The translations under genes and the position numbers were made by a program. This document shows, piece by piece, positions 15,988-23,770 of a stretch of 64,000 nucleotides of DNA. Numbering within the stretch: the stretch's first letter is position 1; every line of letters starts with the position of its first letter. This stretch comes from Nocardia nova (GTDB lineage: Bacteria > Actinomycetota > Actinomycetes > Mycobacteriales > Mycobacteriaceae), in contig NZ_PSZE01000017.1 of NCBI RefSeq assembly GCF_002933465.1, positions 62,001-126,000 of the forward strand, given 5' to 3'. Under the pieces are notes generated by a model. The model saw nothing but the letters and a program-made list of their open reading frames with translations, ran no database searches and was not told the origin of the DNA.

Positions 15988-16439
15988 ACACAGCCTCACT
16001 CGACCGCGCGGAACTCACGCGGGTGCGGTTGTTCGACTGCTGGATGCATCAGCTCGACATCACCGACACGCTCGGTGGCGATGCGAAAACCCTGGGTATG
16101 GACGAGGGCGGGCGGCGCGCCGAGATCGCGCTCGACGAGATCGAACCGTTCCTCGGGCGTGTGGTGGTCAAGCGTGGCGGCGCGCCCGACGGGTCCCGCA
16201 TCACGATCGAGACCACCGGTCCCGTCGCCCGGACGGTCCACATCCGCGTCGACGGGCGCGCGGAAATCGTTGCGGCTCCCGATCGTCCGGCCGACACCGG
16301 CATTCGGCTGAGTTCGAGCCTGTTCGCCCGCCTCTGCGGCGGGCGCACTGCCGCCGCAGACCATCGCGACGAGATCGAGCTCGACGGTGACCGTGAACTG
16401 GGTGAGCGGATCGCCGCGAATCTCGCGTTCACCATCTGA
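15984..16439 (+). CDS. C-terminal half of a mycothiol-dependent maleylpyruvate isomerase-family protein
   Basis: 151 aa from ATG 15984, overlapping the HIT stop as ATGA. The sequence LTRVRLFDCWMHQLDITDTL, then FLGRVVVKRGGAPDGSRITI and LSSSLFARLCGGR, matches the C-terminal half of DinB-like mycothiol-dependent enzymes (about 240-270 aa). The N-terminal metal-binding four-helix part is absent. A ribosome-binding site (GGGAG) and the tight coupling suggest it is still translated, so it may be a stand-alone domain rather than debris. Mycothiol use is known for the family; activity without the N-terminal domain is doubtful. Confidence 0.68.
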   Translation: MNTASLDRAELTRVRLFDCWMHQLDITDTLGGDAKTLGMDEGGRRAEIALDEIEPFLGRVVVKRGGAPDGSRITIETTGPVARTVHIRVDGRAEIVAAPDRPADTGIRLSSSLFARLCGGRTAAADHRDEIELDGDRELGERIAANLAFTI

Positions 16440-16445
16440 CTCGCC

Positions 16446-17093
16446 GTGCGACTCTTCCTGTCCAGCTACCGATTCGGCGCCCACTACGACCGGTTCGCCG
16501 AATTGGTCGGCGGGCCCGGGCGGATCGCGGTGATTCCGAATGCCTGCGACGCCTGGCCGTCGGCCTGGTCCGGCGCGGTGACCAGCGATCTGACTCCCCT
16601 ACGGCGCTGCGGATTTCGGCCCGAGGTGGTCGATCTACGCGAATACGTGGGCCGCCCGGCGGACTTGGAGCACGTGCTGCGCGGCTATCCCGCGCTCTGG
16701 GTACGTGGCGGCAACACATTCGTCCTGCGTGCCCAATTCGCCCGCAGCGCGGCCGATCTCGTGCTGCGTGAACTGCTGGCGGAGGACGTCCTGGCCTACA
16801 CCGGTTACAGCGCGGGCGCCTGCCTGCTGACTCCCGATCTGCGCGGTCTGGAGGACGCCGATGACCCGGCCGAGGTCCGGGCCGCCTGCGGGATCGACAC
16901 TCGCTGGGACGGACTCGGCGTGGTGGACCGGGCGATCGTGCCGCATGTGAATTCGCCGGCCACCGACCCGGAAGGCCACGGCACCCGCTTGGCCGCACGC
17001 CTGCGCGCATCCGGAACACCGCACTGGGCGCTGACCGACGACGATGCCGTCGTGATCGACGGCGCATGCACCGAGGTGCTGGCCGGCGGGTGA
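16446..17093 (+). CDS. Peptidase E-like serine hydrolase (family S51)
   Basis: 215 aa from GTG 16446, 6 nt after the previous stop. It begins MRLFLSSYRFG as in PepE homologues, with IAVIPNACD and ALWVRGGNTFVLRAQF. The nucleophile elbow is YTGYSAGACLL with Ser122. A His lies in IVPHVNSPATDPEGHG. Aspartyl dipeptidase activity is known for the family; the substrate here is not certain. It appears to be the third gene of a HIT-led operon. Confidence 0.88.
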   Translation: MRLFLSSYRFGAHYDRFAELVGGPGRIAVIPNACDAWPSAWSGAVTSDLTPLRRCGFRPEVVDLREYVGRPADLEHVLRGYPALWVRGGNTFVLRAQFARSAADLVLRELLAEDVLAYTGYSAGACLLTPDLRGLEDADDPAEVRAACGIDTRWDGLGVVDRAIVPHVNSPATDPEGHGTRLAARLRASGTPHWALTDDDAVVIDGACTEVLAGG

Positions 17094-17159
17094 ATTCGGC
17101 GGCCGCCGCCGATCGCTCTCCGTTCGGGCGACCGCGCAGCCGAGGGTGATCCCGTTCGC

Positions 17160-17345
17160 TCACACCGCTTTTCGCCGTCCGTACAGTGCGGTCGGCACCG
17201 GCACGAGGCCGCGTCCCTCGGCGGTCGGATCGTATTCCCCTTGCGGCGGGACGGTGTCGAATACGGTCCGGGTCACGAGACCGTCGGCCTCGAGCTCGCG
17301 CAACTGCCGCACCAGCATCTTCTCGCTGGTCGAGGGCACGGCCCG
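17160..17345 (-). pseudogene. Fragment of an HxlR-family regulator gene
   Basis: The minus-strand frame reads STSEKMLVRQLRELEADGLV, then RTVFDTVPPQGEYDPTAEGR and LVPVPTALYGRRK. This is the second half of the HxlR winged helix (recognition helix, wing, C-terminal helix start). The upstream part, including the CPW motif and helix 1, is unrecognisable, and no start codon with a ribosome-binding site precedes it. A decayed gene between peptidase E and a TetR gene. Confidence 0.7.
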
Positions 17346-17446
17346 ACGCAGCTGACCCGCAGCGCCGCTTTCGCCGGCGCAGCGCTGACCACCGACCTGG
17401 CCGCCTCGAAACGGAGATCGCCGCGCGTCGGTAGCGAGAGTTCGGC

Positions 17447-18034
17447 TCAAGCATCCGCGCGCGGCGCGACGATCCGGCGCGCGGCATCGCGCACCCAGTT
17501 GCGCAGCTCCGCCGGATCGTCGGCACCGCCGACGACGAACCGCCGGGACTGCGGGAGCGCCTGCTGATAGTTGATCAGCCCGGTCAGCAGGGTGAGCAGA
17601 TAGCCGGGCGGCATATCGTCGCGCAGCAGTCCCCGCCGTTGCGCGGCCTCGACCTTCTCGATCTTGTCCCGGTACCGGCGCGCGCGGGCCTCGCCGGCGG
17701 TGACCTGGTCCGGCGCGAGTTCCAACGCCTCCCACATCTGCAACCGGAGGAATTCCGGATGTTCGCGGTGGTAGGCGATATGTGCGTCCACCCAGGCGTC
17801 GATGTCGTCGATATCGGTCGAGACCGCCGCGGCCACATCGATCATCGCCTTTTCCAGCACCTGCTCGAACAGTTGCTGTTTGTCGCCGAAGTAGGCGTAG
17901 ATCAGCTGCTTGTTTGCCTTGGCGTTGCGGGCGATGCGATCCACGCGGGCACCGGCGATCCCGTGGGCGGCGAACTCCTCGGTCGCAGCCTCGAAGATGC
18001 GGGCCTTGGTGGCCTCGGGATCGCGCGGGGGCAT
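17447..18034 (-). CDS. TetR-family repressor, divergent from the drug exporter
   Basis: 195 aa from ATG 18034; a TTG at 18052 lies inside a palindromic operator and is less likely. N-terminal HTH: TKARIFEAATEEFAAHGIAG, DRIARNAKANKQLIYAYFGD. The C-terminal domain (about 65-195) is the ligand/dimer part. The divergent 14-helix exporter and two near-identical palindromes between the genes indicate a local repressor of efflux, induced by a drug-like ligand (inference from arrangement). Confidence 0.9.
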   Translation of the reverse strand: MPPRDPEATKARIFEAATEEFAAHGIAGARVDRIARNAKANKQLIYAYFGDKQQLFEQVLEKAMIDVAAAVSTDIDDIDAWVDAHIAYHREHPEFLRLQMWEALELAPDQVTAGEARARRYRDKIEKVEAAQRRGLLRDDMPPGYLLTLLTGLINYQQALPQSRRFVVGGADDPAELRNWVRDAARRIVAPRADA

Positions 18035-18046
18035 GTCATCGATGCT

Positions 18047-18062
18047 AACCAACTAATTGGTT
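18047..18062. promoter_or_regulatory. TetR operator 1
   Basis: Perfect inverted repeat AACCAA-CTAA-TTGGTT, 13 nt upstream of the tetR ATG at 18034. The core TAACCAACTA recurs in operator 2, 46 bp away. Confidence 0.75.
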
Positions 18063-18092
18063 GACACGACGTCGCGGGCGCTGGAATAGTCC

Positions 18093-18110
18093 TAACCAAC
18101 TAGTTAGTTA
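18093..18110. promoter_or_regulatory. TetR operator 2
   Basis: TAACCAACTAGTTAGTTA is an 18-bp palindrome with one mismatched pair and a perfect AACTAGTT centre. It lies 82 nt before the exporter start. Both operators begin with TAACCAACTA, so one TetR dimer type should bind both. Confidence 0.75.
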
Positions 18111-18191
18111 CATCCCTCGCGGAGACCGATCCGCATCCAGCGGCGCAGCGCGGCGCCGTCGACACTCTCGACCGATTCCGGGGAGTCCGAT

Positions 18192-19655
18192 ATGCCCACC
18201 CTCGAAACATCGACCGCCCCACCGCTTCTGCGCACGCCGCCCGCCGACCCCATGCCCTACCCGGCGCGCTGGCGGGTGCTGCCGGTGGTGCTGAGCGCCA
18301 TGTTCATGGCGATGTTCGACTGGTTCGTCGTCAATGTCGCCGCCTCCTCGCTACAACACGATCTGAACGCCGGCGAAGCGGCGCTGGAACTGATCGTCGG
18401 CGGCTACGGCTTCGCCTACGCCTCGGGCCTGATCACGGGCGGCCGGCTCGGCGACCTGTTCGGTCATCGGCGCCTGTTCGTGGTCGGCATGCTGGCCTTC
18501 ACGGTGGCGTCGCTGGTCTGCGGCCTCGCGACCGATGCCTGGGCGCTGGTCGGTGCACGCGTGCTGCAGGGCGGCACCGCGGCGCTGATGGTGCCGCAGA
18601 TGCTGGCGCTGATCAACACCCTGTTCCCGCCGCTCGAACGGCCCCGGGCGATGGCCGCGTTCGGCGCCACCATCGGCCTCGGCGCGGTCGCGGGCCAGGT
18701 GCTCGGCGGCGTCCTGCTCGACGCCGATCTGTTCGGCTGGGGCTGGCGGACCATCTTCTTCATCAACGTGCCGATCGGACTGGTCGCGGCCGCCCTGGCC
18801 GCACGCTGGCTCCCCCGCACCGGCAGCACTCGCCGGGCGCGACTGGATCCCGTTGGCGCCGTGGGCATTTCCGCGGCGCTGGCACTGCTGCTGATCCCGA
18901 TCACACTGGGCCGGCCGGAGGGCTGGCCGCTGTGGACCTGGGTGTCGATGGCGGCTGCGGCGCCGGTGCTGCTGGCGACCCTGCGTTACGAGAACCGGCT
19001 GGCACGCCGCGGCGGGGAACCGGTCCTCGACACCGCCATGGTCCGCGAACGCGGGTTCAGTCTCGGCCTCGTGATCGCGGGCGGCTATCTGACCTTCTTC
19101 GCCGGCTTCATGCTCTGCCTGACGCTGATGCTGCAGGGCGGCCTCGGGTTGTCGCCGCTGCGTGCGGGTCTGGCTTTCGCGCCGCTGGGACTGTGCTTCG
19201 CGGGCAGTTCGCTGTTCCTGGCACCGCGGGTCGCCAATCGGTTCGGGAACCGGGTCATGGTGATCGGAACCTGCACCAGCCTGACCGGCCTGGGAATCAC
19301 CCTGGCGGTGCTGGCCGACATGGGCACACAGGTGAGCGCCCTCGCGCTGATTCCGGGCATGATGATCGTCGGCCTCGGCAATGGGATGACCATCCCGTCG
19401 GTGGTCTCGGCCGTGCTGTCCTCGGGCATCCCCGCGCCGCAGGCCGGGATGGCGGCCGGTGTGCTCACCACCGCGCAGCAGTTCGGAAACGCCATCGGCG
19501 CAACCGTTCTCGGCGTCATCTTCTTCTCGTCGCTGGGCGCGGCGCACACCACCGGCAGCTATGTGACCGCCATGGAGAGGGCCGCGGTGGCCGGGATCGT
19601 GGTCCTCGGCGTGGTGCTCGCCGCCGCGCTGGCGCTGCCGCGACGCACCCGCTGA
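18192..19655 (+). CDS. DHA2-family MFS drug exporter (EmrB/QacA type)
   Basis: 487 aa from ATG 18192. About 14 hydrophobic helices. Motif A is in GGRLGDLFGHRRLFVVG, motif B around VGARVLQGGTAALMVPQ, and the antiporter motif C around GLGAVAGQVLGGVL. Helix 1 holds FMAMFDWFVVNVA, where the family commonly has an acidic residue. It is expected to export a hydrophobic drug by proton antiport. Regulation by the divergent TetR is implied by two operators in the shared 157-bp region. A strong bidirectional hairpin follows. Confidence 0.9.
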   Translation: MPTLETSTAPPLLRTPPADPMPYPARWRVLPVVLSAMFMAMFDWFVVNVAASSLQHDLNAGEAALELIVGGYGFAYASGLITGGRLGDLFGHRRLFVVGMLAFTVASLVCGLATDAWALVGARVLQGGTAALMVPQMLALINTLFPPLERPRAMAAFGATIGLGAVAGQVLGGVLLDADLFGWGWRTIFFINVPIGLVAAALAARWLPRTGSTRRARLDPVGAVGISAALALLLIPITLGRPEGWPLWTWVSMAAAAPVLLATLRYENRLARRGGEPVLDTAMVRERGFSLGLVIAGGYLTFFAGFMLCLTLMLQGGLGLSPLRAGLAFAPLGLCFAGSSLFLAPRVANRFGNRVMVIGTCTSLTGLGITLAVLADMGTQVSALALIPGMMIVGLGNGMTIPSVVSAVLSSGIPAPQAGMAAGVLTTAQQFGNAIGATVLGVIFFSSLGAAHTTGSYVTAMERAAVAGIVVLGVVLAAALALPRRTR

Positions 19656-19667
19656 TGCGCTCGATGT

Positions 19668-19694
19668 CCCCGGCTACCCAGCCGGGGGCTTTCC
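19668..19694. terminator. Bidirectional terminator-like hairpin
   Basis: CCCCGGCT (19668-19675), loop ACCC, AGCCGGGG (19680-19687), then GCTTTCC. It lies between the convergent exporter gene and the GroES-like gene. Confidence 0.8.
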
Positions 19695-19701
19695 GTGCCG
19701 A

Positions 19702-20022
19702 CTACAGGTACAGGCCGGTGCCGTGTTCGGGGCGTTCGCTCGCCACCGCATGCAGATCGCGCTCGCGCAGCACCAGGTAGGCCTGACCCTGCACCTCCAC
19801 CTCGAACTGGTCCTCGGCGCTGAACAGCACGCGGTCGCCGACGCCCACGCTGCGCACATGCGAACCCACCCCACTGACCTCACCCCAGGTCAGCCGCTTC
19901 GCCACTTGCGCGGTGGCGGGAATCAGAATGCCGCCGCTGCTGCGTCGTTCGCCCTCCTCCTGGGAAACGCGAACCATGATCCGGTCGTGGAGCATCTGGA
20001 TCTCTAGCTTGGCATCGGACAC
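19702..20022 (-). CDS. GroES-like co-chaperone-fold protein
   Basis: 106 aa from GTG 20022. Cpn10-like beta-barrel pattern: IQMLHDRIMVRVSQEEGERR, SSGGILIPATAQ (the mobile-loop region), GEVSGVGSHVRSVGVGDRVL and LVLRERDLHAVA. It is more divergent than true GroES (no canonical KPLGD...EKTA N-terminus), and no groEL lies near it. A secondary or specialised GroES-fold protein, well recognised as a family but of unknown client. It is divergent from the FAD oxidase gene with 50 nt between starts. Confidence 0.82.
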   Translation of the reverse strand: MSDAKLEIQMLHDRIMVRVSQEEGERRSSGGILIPATAQVAKRLTWGEVSGVGSHVRSVGVGDRVLFSAEDQFEVEVQGQAYLVLRERDLHAVASERPEHGTGLYL

Positions 20023-20072
20023 CGCGGCAGTGTACTGCGCACGAATCCCGCGCGAACACGTAGGTTCGGGGT

Positions 20073-21431
20073 GTGGACATCGCAGCACTCGTTGACCGGC
20101 TTCCCGACGGCACGGTCGTCACCGATCCCGACATCCTCACCGGGTACCGCCACGACCGCGCGCTCGATCCACAGGCCGGAATGCCGGCGGCACTGGTCCG
20201 GCCGCTGACCACCGAACAGGTCGCGACCGTGGTCGGCTGGGCGCACGAACATCGGGTCCCGCTGGTGCCGCGCGGCGCCGGCACCGGACTGTCCGGCGGC
20301 GCGACCGCACAGGACGGCGCACTGCTGGTGAGTACCGAGCGCATGCGGCAGATCACGGTCGATCCCGTCACCCGCACCGCCGTCACCCAGCCCGGACTGC
20401 TGAACGCCGAGGTCAAACGGGCGGCTGCCGACCATGGATTGTGGTACCCGCCGGATCCGTCGTCGTTCGAGATCTGCTCGATCGGCGGCAACGCGGCCAC
20501 CAACGCCGGTGGGCTGTGCTGCGTGAAATACGGCGTCACCACCGACTACATCCTGGGTATGGAGGTGGTACTCGCCGACGGCACGGTGGTCCGGCTGGGC
20601 GGGCCGCGACTCAAGGATTCCGCCGGGCTGTCGCTGACCAAACTGTTCGTCGGCAGCGAGGGCACCCTCGGCATCATCACCGAACTGACGCTGCGGTTGC
20701 TCCCCGCGCAGCCGCAACAGAGCACCGTGGTCGCCACGTTTTCCACCCTCACCGCGGCCACCGCGGCGATCGAGGCGATCGCGGCCCGGCTGCGTCCCTC
20801 GATGCTGGAATTCATGGACTCGGTGGCGATCAACGCCGTCGAGGACGAGATGGGGATGGGGCTCGATCGCGAGGCCGCCGCGATGCTGGTGGCCCGCTCC
20901 GACGCCCCCGGCGAATACCGTGCCCGGGAGGCCGCGATCATCGCCGAGGCCTGCGAAAGCGCCGGAGCCGCCGAGGTTTTCCGGACCGAGGACCCCGAGG
21001 AGGGCGAAGCGTTCTGCGCCGCACGGCGATTCGCGATTCCCGCGGTCGAACGCAAGGGTCCGCTGCTGCTCGAGGACGTCGGCGTGCCGCTGCCGCGCCT
21101 GGGCGAGCTGGTCATGGCTATCGCCGAGATCGCCGAGCGTCGGGAGGTGCTGATCTCGGTGATCGCGCACGCCGGTGACGGCAACACCCACCCGCTGATC
21201 GTCTACAACCCCGCCGATGCGGACGAGACCGCACGCGCGCATCAGGCCTTCGGCGAAATCATGGACCTGGCCATCGCGCTCGGCGGCACGATCACCGGCG
21301 AACACGGCGTCGGCCGGTTGAAGAAGGCGTGGCTGCCGGATCAGGTCGGTCCGGAGGTGATGGATCTGACCCGCCGCATCAAGGAGGCCCTGGACCCCCA
21401 CGGCATTCTCAACCCGGGCGCGGTGCTGTAG
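20073..21431 (+). CDS. FAD-linked 2-hydroxyacid oxidase (GlcD/D-lactate dehydrogenase type)
   Basis: 452 aa from GTG 20073. The N-terminal FAD-binding type 4 domain includes VPLVPRGAGTGLSGGA, YPPDPSSFEICSIGGNAATN, AGGLCCVKYG and LFVGSEGTLGIITELTLRL. The C-terminal FAD-oxidase domain has the metal/substrate histidines in IAHAGDGNTHPLIVYN and the ending TGEHGVGRLKKAWL. It oxidises glycolate, D-lactate or a related 2-hydroxy acid; which one cannot be read here. No glcE/glcF partners are adjacent, which favours a single-subunit D-lactate-type enzyme. Confidence 0.9.
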   Translation: MDIAALVDRLPDGTVVTDPDILTGYRHDRALDPQAGMPAALVRPLTTEQVATVVGWAHEHRVPLVPRGAGTGLSGGATAQDGALLVSTERMRQITVDPVTRTAVTQPGLLNAEVKRAAADHGLWYPPDPSSFEICSIGGNAATNAGGLCCVKYGVTTDYILGMEVVLADGTVVRLGGPRLKDSAGLSLTKLFVGSEGTLGIITELTLRLLPAQPQQSTVVATFSTLTAATAAIEAIAARLRPSMLEFMDSVAINAVEDEMGMGLDREAAAMLVARSDAPGEYRAREAAIIAEACESAGAAEVFRTEDPEEGEAFCAARRFAIPAVERKGPLLLEDVGVPLPRLGELVMAIAEIAERREVLISVIAHAGDGNTHPLIVYNPADADETARAHQAFGEIMDLAIALGGTITGEHGVGRLKKAWLPDQVGPEVMDLTRRIKEALDPHGILNPGAVL

Positions 21432-21488
21432 CGGTCCGCCACATCGGAGACCGGAACAAATCGAGGCGACGAGGGAGTTCTACGTGAT

Positions 21489-21779
21489 ATGACGACCAGG
21501 CTCGAGCACAATACGGCCGCCGGCCGCTACGAGATCTACATCGACGACACTCTCGCCGGCTACGCGGACTACGCCGAGAGCAGCGCGGGCGACAAGCCGA
21601 TTCGCGATCTCAACCACACCCTCACCTTCCCCGAGTTCCGCGGGCGCGGGGTGGCGGCGCAACTGGTCGAATACGCGCTCACCGACTGCCGCGACAACGG
21701 CTTCGCCGTGGTGCCGACCTGCTGGTACGTGGAGCAGTACATCGGCGACCATCGCGAATACGCCGACCTGGTCGCCTAG
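21489..21779 (+). CDS. Small GNAT-like N-acetyltransferase (COG2388 type)
   Basis: 96 aa from ATG 21489. It contains the acetyl-CoA-binding signature LTFPEFRGRGVAAQLVEYAL (R-G-x-G-[VI]-A) and the ending VPTCWYVEQYIGDH, both typical of the short GCN5-related family. The acceptor is unknown. Confidence 0.88.
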   Translation: MTTRLEHNTAAGRYEIYIDDTLAGYADYAESSAGDKPIRDLNHTLTFPEFRGRGVAAQLVEYALTDCRDNGFAVVPTCWYVEQYIGDHREYADLVA

Positions 21780-21820
21780 CGGCCCTCCTGCGGCGCCACG
21801 GTTGTCCTGCGGCGTCCGCG

Positions 21821-22129
21821 TCAGATGCGGCGCCGCCAGACCAGGAACTGGCGGTCGCCGATCGTCTCCATCGCCTGGATCACGGCGGCGTTGTCGAAGC
21901 CCGGTAGTTTCTGCAGGCGGGCCAGGAACTCGGTGTCGGCAGCGGAATGCGGTACCACGCAACCGTTCCCGCGCACACCGATCAGTACGAAGAACACGTC
22001 GTCGGCGAAGGGACCGTCGGCGGTGGTGATGATCCGCACCTCGGTCAGCTCCAGCCAGGTGACCTCTTCGATTCGCCCGTTGTCCAGGGTGCGGCGGACG
22101 AACCTGTCGGTGATCTCCACGCCTGCCAT
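21821..22129 (-). CDS. Conserved hypothetical protein
   Basis: 102 aa from ATG 22129. Pattern TWLELTEVRIITTADGPFAD, DVFFVLIGVRGNGCVVPHSA, LPGFDNAAVIQAM and FLVWRRR, which I recognise as a widespread family of about 100-aa proteins without an assigned function. No signal peptide or transmembrane helix. No clear ribosome-binding site lies before the ATG, and the upstream region is strikingly AT-rich. It converges on the acetyltransferase. Confidence 0.78.
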   Translation of the reverse strand: MAGVEITDRFVRRTLDNGRIEEVTWLELTEVRIITTADGPFADDVFFVLIGVRGNGCVVPHSAADTEFLARLQKLPGFDNAAVIQAMETIGDRQFLVWRRRI

Positions 22130-22429
22130 GCATCAATAGTGCGCCGCGAAAGCCGTTGGGACAATTCCGAATTCGCCCGATTGCGATTGAACGAACATTT
22201 GAAATTGCATCTGAAAGTACGTCGCAGAGATTTTCGTGGCATTACCGTTCTACCAGCGAAAATTGCCGGTAATTCACTGAATTCGGCGCTTCGATACCGT
22301 AACTCGTCCTGACAACTCGCTGTGCGCGACGCGCCACGAAGCGGGGCCGCCTCGGTTGATGTCACAAGGCGACGCGGGCGGCGCCGGGTCGTTCCCCGGC
22401 ACCGCCCGCGTCGTCGAGCGAGCCCGCGA
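22130..22429. other. AT-rich intergenic island plus terminator region
   Basis: 300 nt without a recognisable gene. From about 22140 to 22310 base composition falls to roughly half AT, with GAATTC twice (22171 region and 22279 region) and several AATT tracts, against a GC-rich background. The right part contains the fadE25 terminator hairpin. It probably includes the promoter of the 102-aa hypothetical gene; otherwise I see nothing definite. Confidence 0.6.
22371..22412 (-). terminator. GC-rich hairpin after fadE25
   Basis: GACGCGGGCGG-C-GCCGGG (22371-22388) pairs with CCCGGC-A-CCGCCCGCGTC (22395-22412) around a TCGTTC loop: 17 bp with one mismatch. It lies 18 nt past the fadE25 stop. No T-run follows, as is common in actinobacteria. 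Confidence 0.75.
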
Positions 22430-23587
22430 TCAGCGCAGCAGCTGGCGCGACATGACCAGACGCTGAATCTGGTTGGTGCCCTCGTAGATCTGGGTGATCT
22501 TGGCATCGCGCATCATTCGCTCCACCGGGAAGTCGGTGGTGTAGCCGGCGCCGCCGAACAGCTGCACGGCGTTGGTGGTGACCTCCATCGCCACATCGGA
22601 GGCGAAGCACTTGGAGGCGGCGGAGATGAAGCCCAGGTTCTCCTCGCCACGCTCGGCGCGCGCGGCGGAGGTGTAGACCATCAGGCGCGCGGCCTCGACC
22701 TTCATCGCCATATCGGCGAGCATGAACTGGGTGTTCTGGAAATCGGAGATGGCCTTGCCGAACTGCTTGCGCTCCTTGGTGTAGGCGATCGCGGCGTCCA
22801 GCGCACCCTGGGCGAGGCCGACGGCCTGCGCGCCGATGGTGGGCCGGGTGTGGTCGAGGGTCTGCAGCGCGGTTTTGAAACCGGTGCCCTCGGCGCCGAT
22901 GATCCGGTCACCCGGGATGCGGCAGTTCTCGAAGTACAGTTCGGCGGTCGGCGAACCCTTGATGCCCAGCTTGTGCTCGAGCGGGCCGACCACGAAGCCC
23001 TCGTCGTCCTTGTGGACCATGAACGCGGAGATGCCGTTGGCGCCCTTCTCCGGATCGGTCACCGCCATCACGGTGTACCAGGTGGACTGGCCACCGTTGG
23101 TGATCCAGCACTTGGAACCGTTGATCACCCAGTCGTCACCGTCGCGCTTGGCGCGGGTGCGCATGGAAGCCGCATCCGAACCGGCCTCGCGCTCGGACAG
23201 GCAGTAGGAGGCCATCTTGCCCTCGACGAGGTCGGGCAGCACCTTCTGCTTCAGTTCCTCGGAACCCTGCAGGATCAGGCCCATCGTGCCGAGCTTGTTC
23301 ACGGCCGGGATCAGCGAGGACGAACCACAGACGCGGGCGACCTCCTCGATCACGATGCAGGTGGCGACCGAGTCGGCACCCTGGCCGCCGTAGGCCTCGG
23401 GGACGTGGACCGCGTTGAAGCCCGCGGCGTTCAGCGCGTCCAGCGCCTCCTGCGGGAACCGGGCGTTGCCGTCGACATCCTTGGCGTGCGGGGCGATCTC
23501 CTTCTCGGCCAGGCCGCGAATCGCCGCGCGCAATTCGTCGTGGATGTCGTCCAACTTGAACAGTTCGAAATCGGGGTTGCCCGCCAT
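22430..23587 (-). CDS. fadE25: Acyl-CoA dehydrogenase
   Basis: 385 aa from ATG 23587 after AGGAGTGA; an upstream in-frame start would run into the operator region. Full acyl-CoA dehydrogenase fold: CLSEREAGSDAASMRTRA, WITNGGQSTWYTVMAVTD (FAD site), then the C-terminal YTKERKQFGKAISDFQNTQF, GGAGYTTDFPVERMMRDAKI and QIYEGTNQIQR with catalytic Glu369. Oxidises acyl-CoA to 2-enoyl-CoA. Position next to purE/purK and length match M. tuberculosis FadE25 (Rv3274c). Two GGCACTCAGTGCC palindromes lie 71 and 146 nt upstream, so TetR-type control is likely. Confidence 0.93.
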   Translation of the reverse strand: MAGNPDFELFKLDDIHDELRAAIRGLAEKEIAPHAKDVDGNARFPQEALDALNAAGFNAVHVPEAYGGQGADSVATCIVIEEVARVCGSSSLIPAVNKLGTMGLILQGSEELKQKVLPDLVEGKMASYCLSEREAGSDAASMRTRAKRDGDDWVINGSKCWITNGGQSTWYTVMAVTDPEKGANGISAFMVHKDDEGFVVGPLEHKLGIKGSPTAELYFENCRIPGDRIIGAEGTGFKTALQTLDHTRPTIGAQAVGLAQGALDAAIAYTKERKQFGKAISDFQNTQFMLADMAMKVEAARLMVYTSAARAERGEENLGFISAASKCFASDVAMEVTTNAVQLFGGAGYTTDFPVERMMRDAKITQIYEGTNQIQRLVMSRQLLR

Positions 23588-23657
23588 GGGTTCACTCCTG
23601 GTCGTGGGGTTTCGATTCGCCTGGTCCGCGAATCCCGGCACTACACTGGCGCACCTC

Positions 23658-23670
23658 GGCACTCAGTGCC
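23658..23670. promoter_or_regulatory. fadE25 operator, proximal copy
   Basis: GGCACTCAGTGCC, a 13-bp perfect inverted repeat centred on C, 71 nt upstream of the fadE25 ATG. An identical copy lies 76 bp further upstream. Confidence 0.75.
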
Positions 23671-23732
23671 AGTCGGATTCGAGTATACGCCGTCCGAGGG
23701 CGACGACGTGAGGGGATAGCCGCCATCCTCGG

Positions 23733-23747
23733 TGGCACTCAGTGCCA
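23733..23747. promoter_or_regulatory. fadE25 operator, distal copy
   Basis: TGGCACTCAGTGCCA, the same core as the proximal copy with one extra base pair on each side. It lies just past the stop of the upstream TetR gene (23771). Confidence 0.75.
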
Positions 23748-23770
23748 ATCCTTGGATCCAGCGGCCCGGT

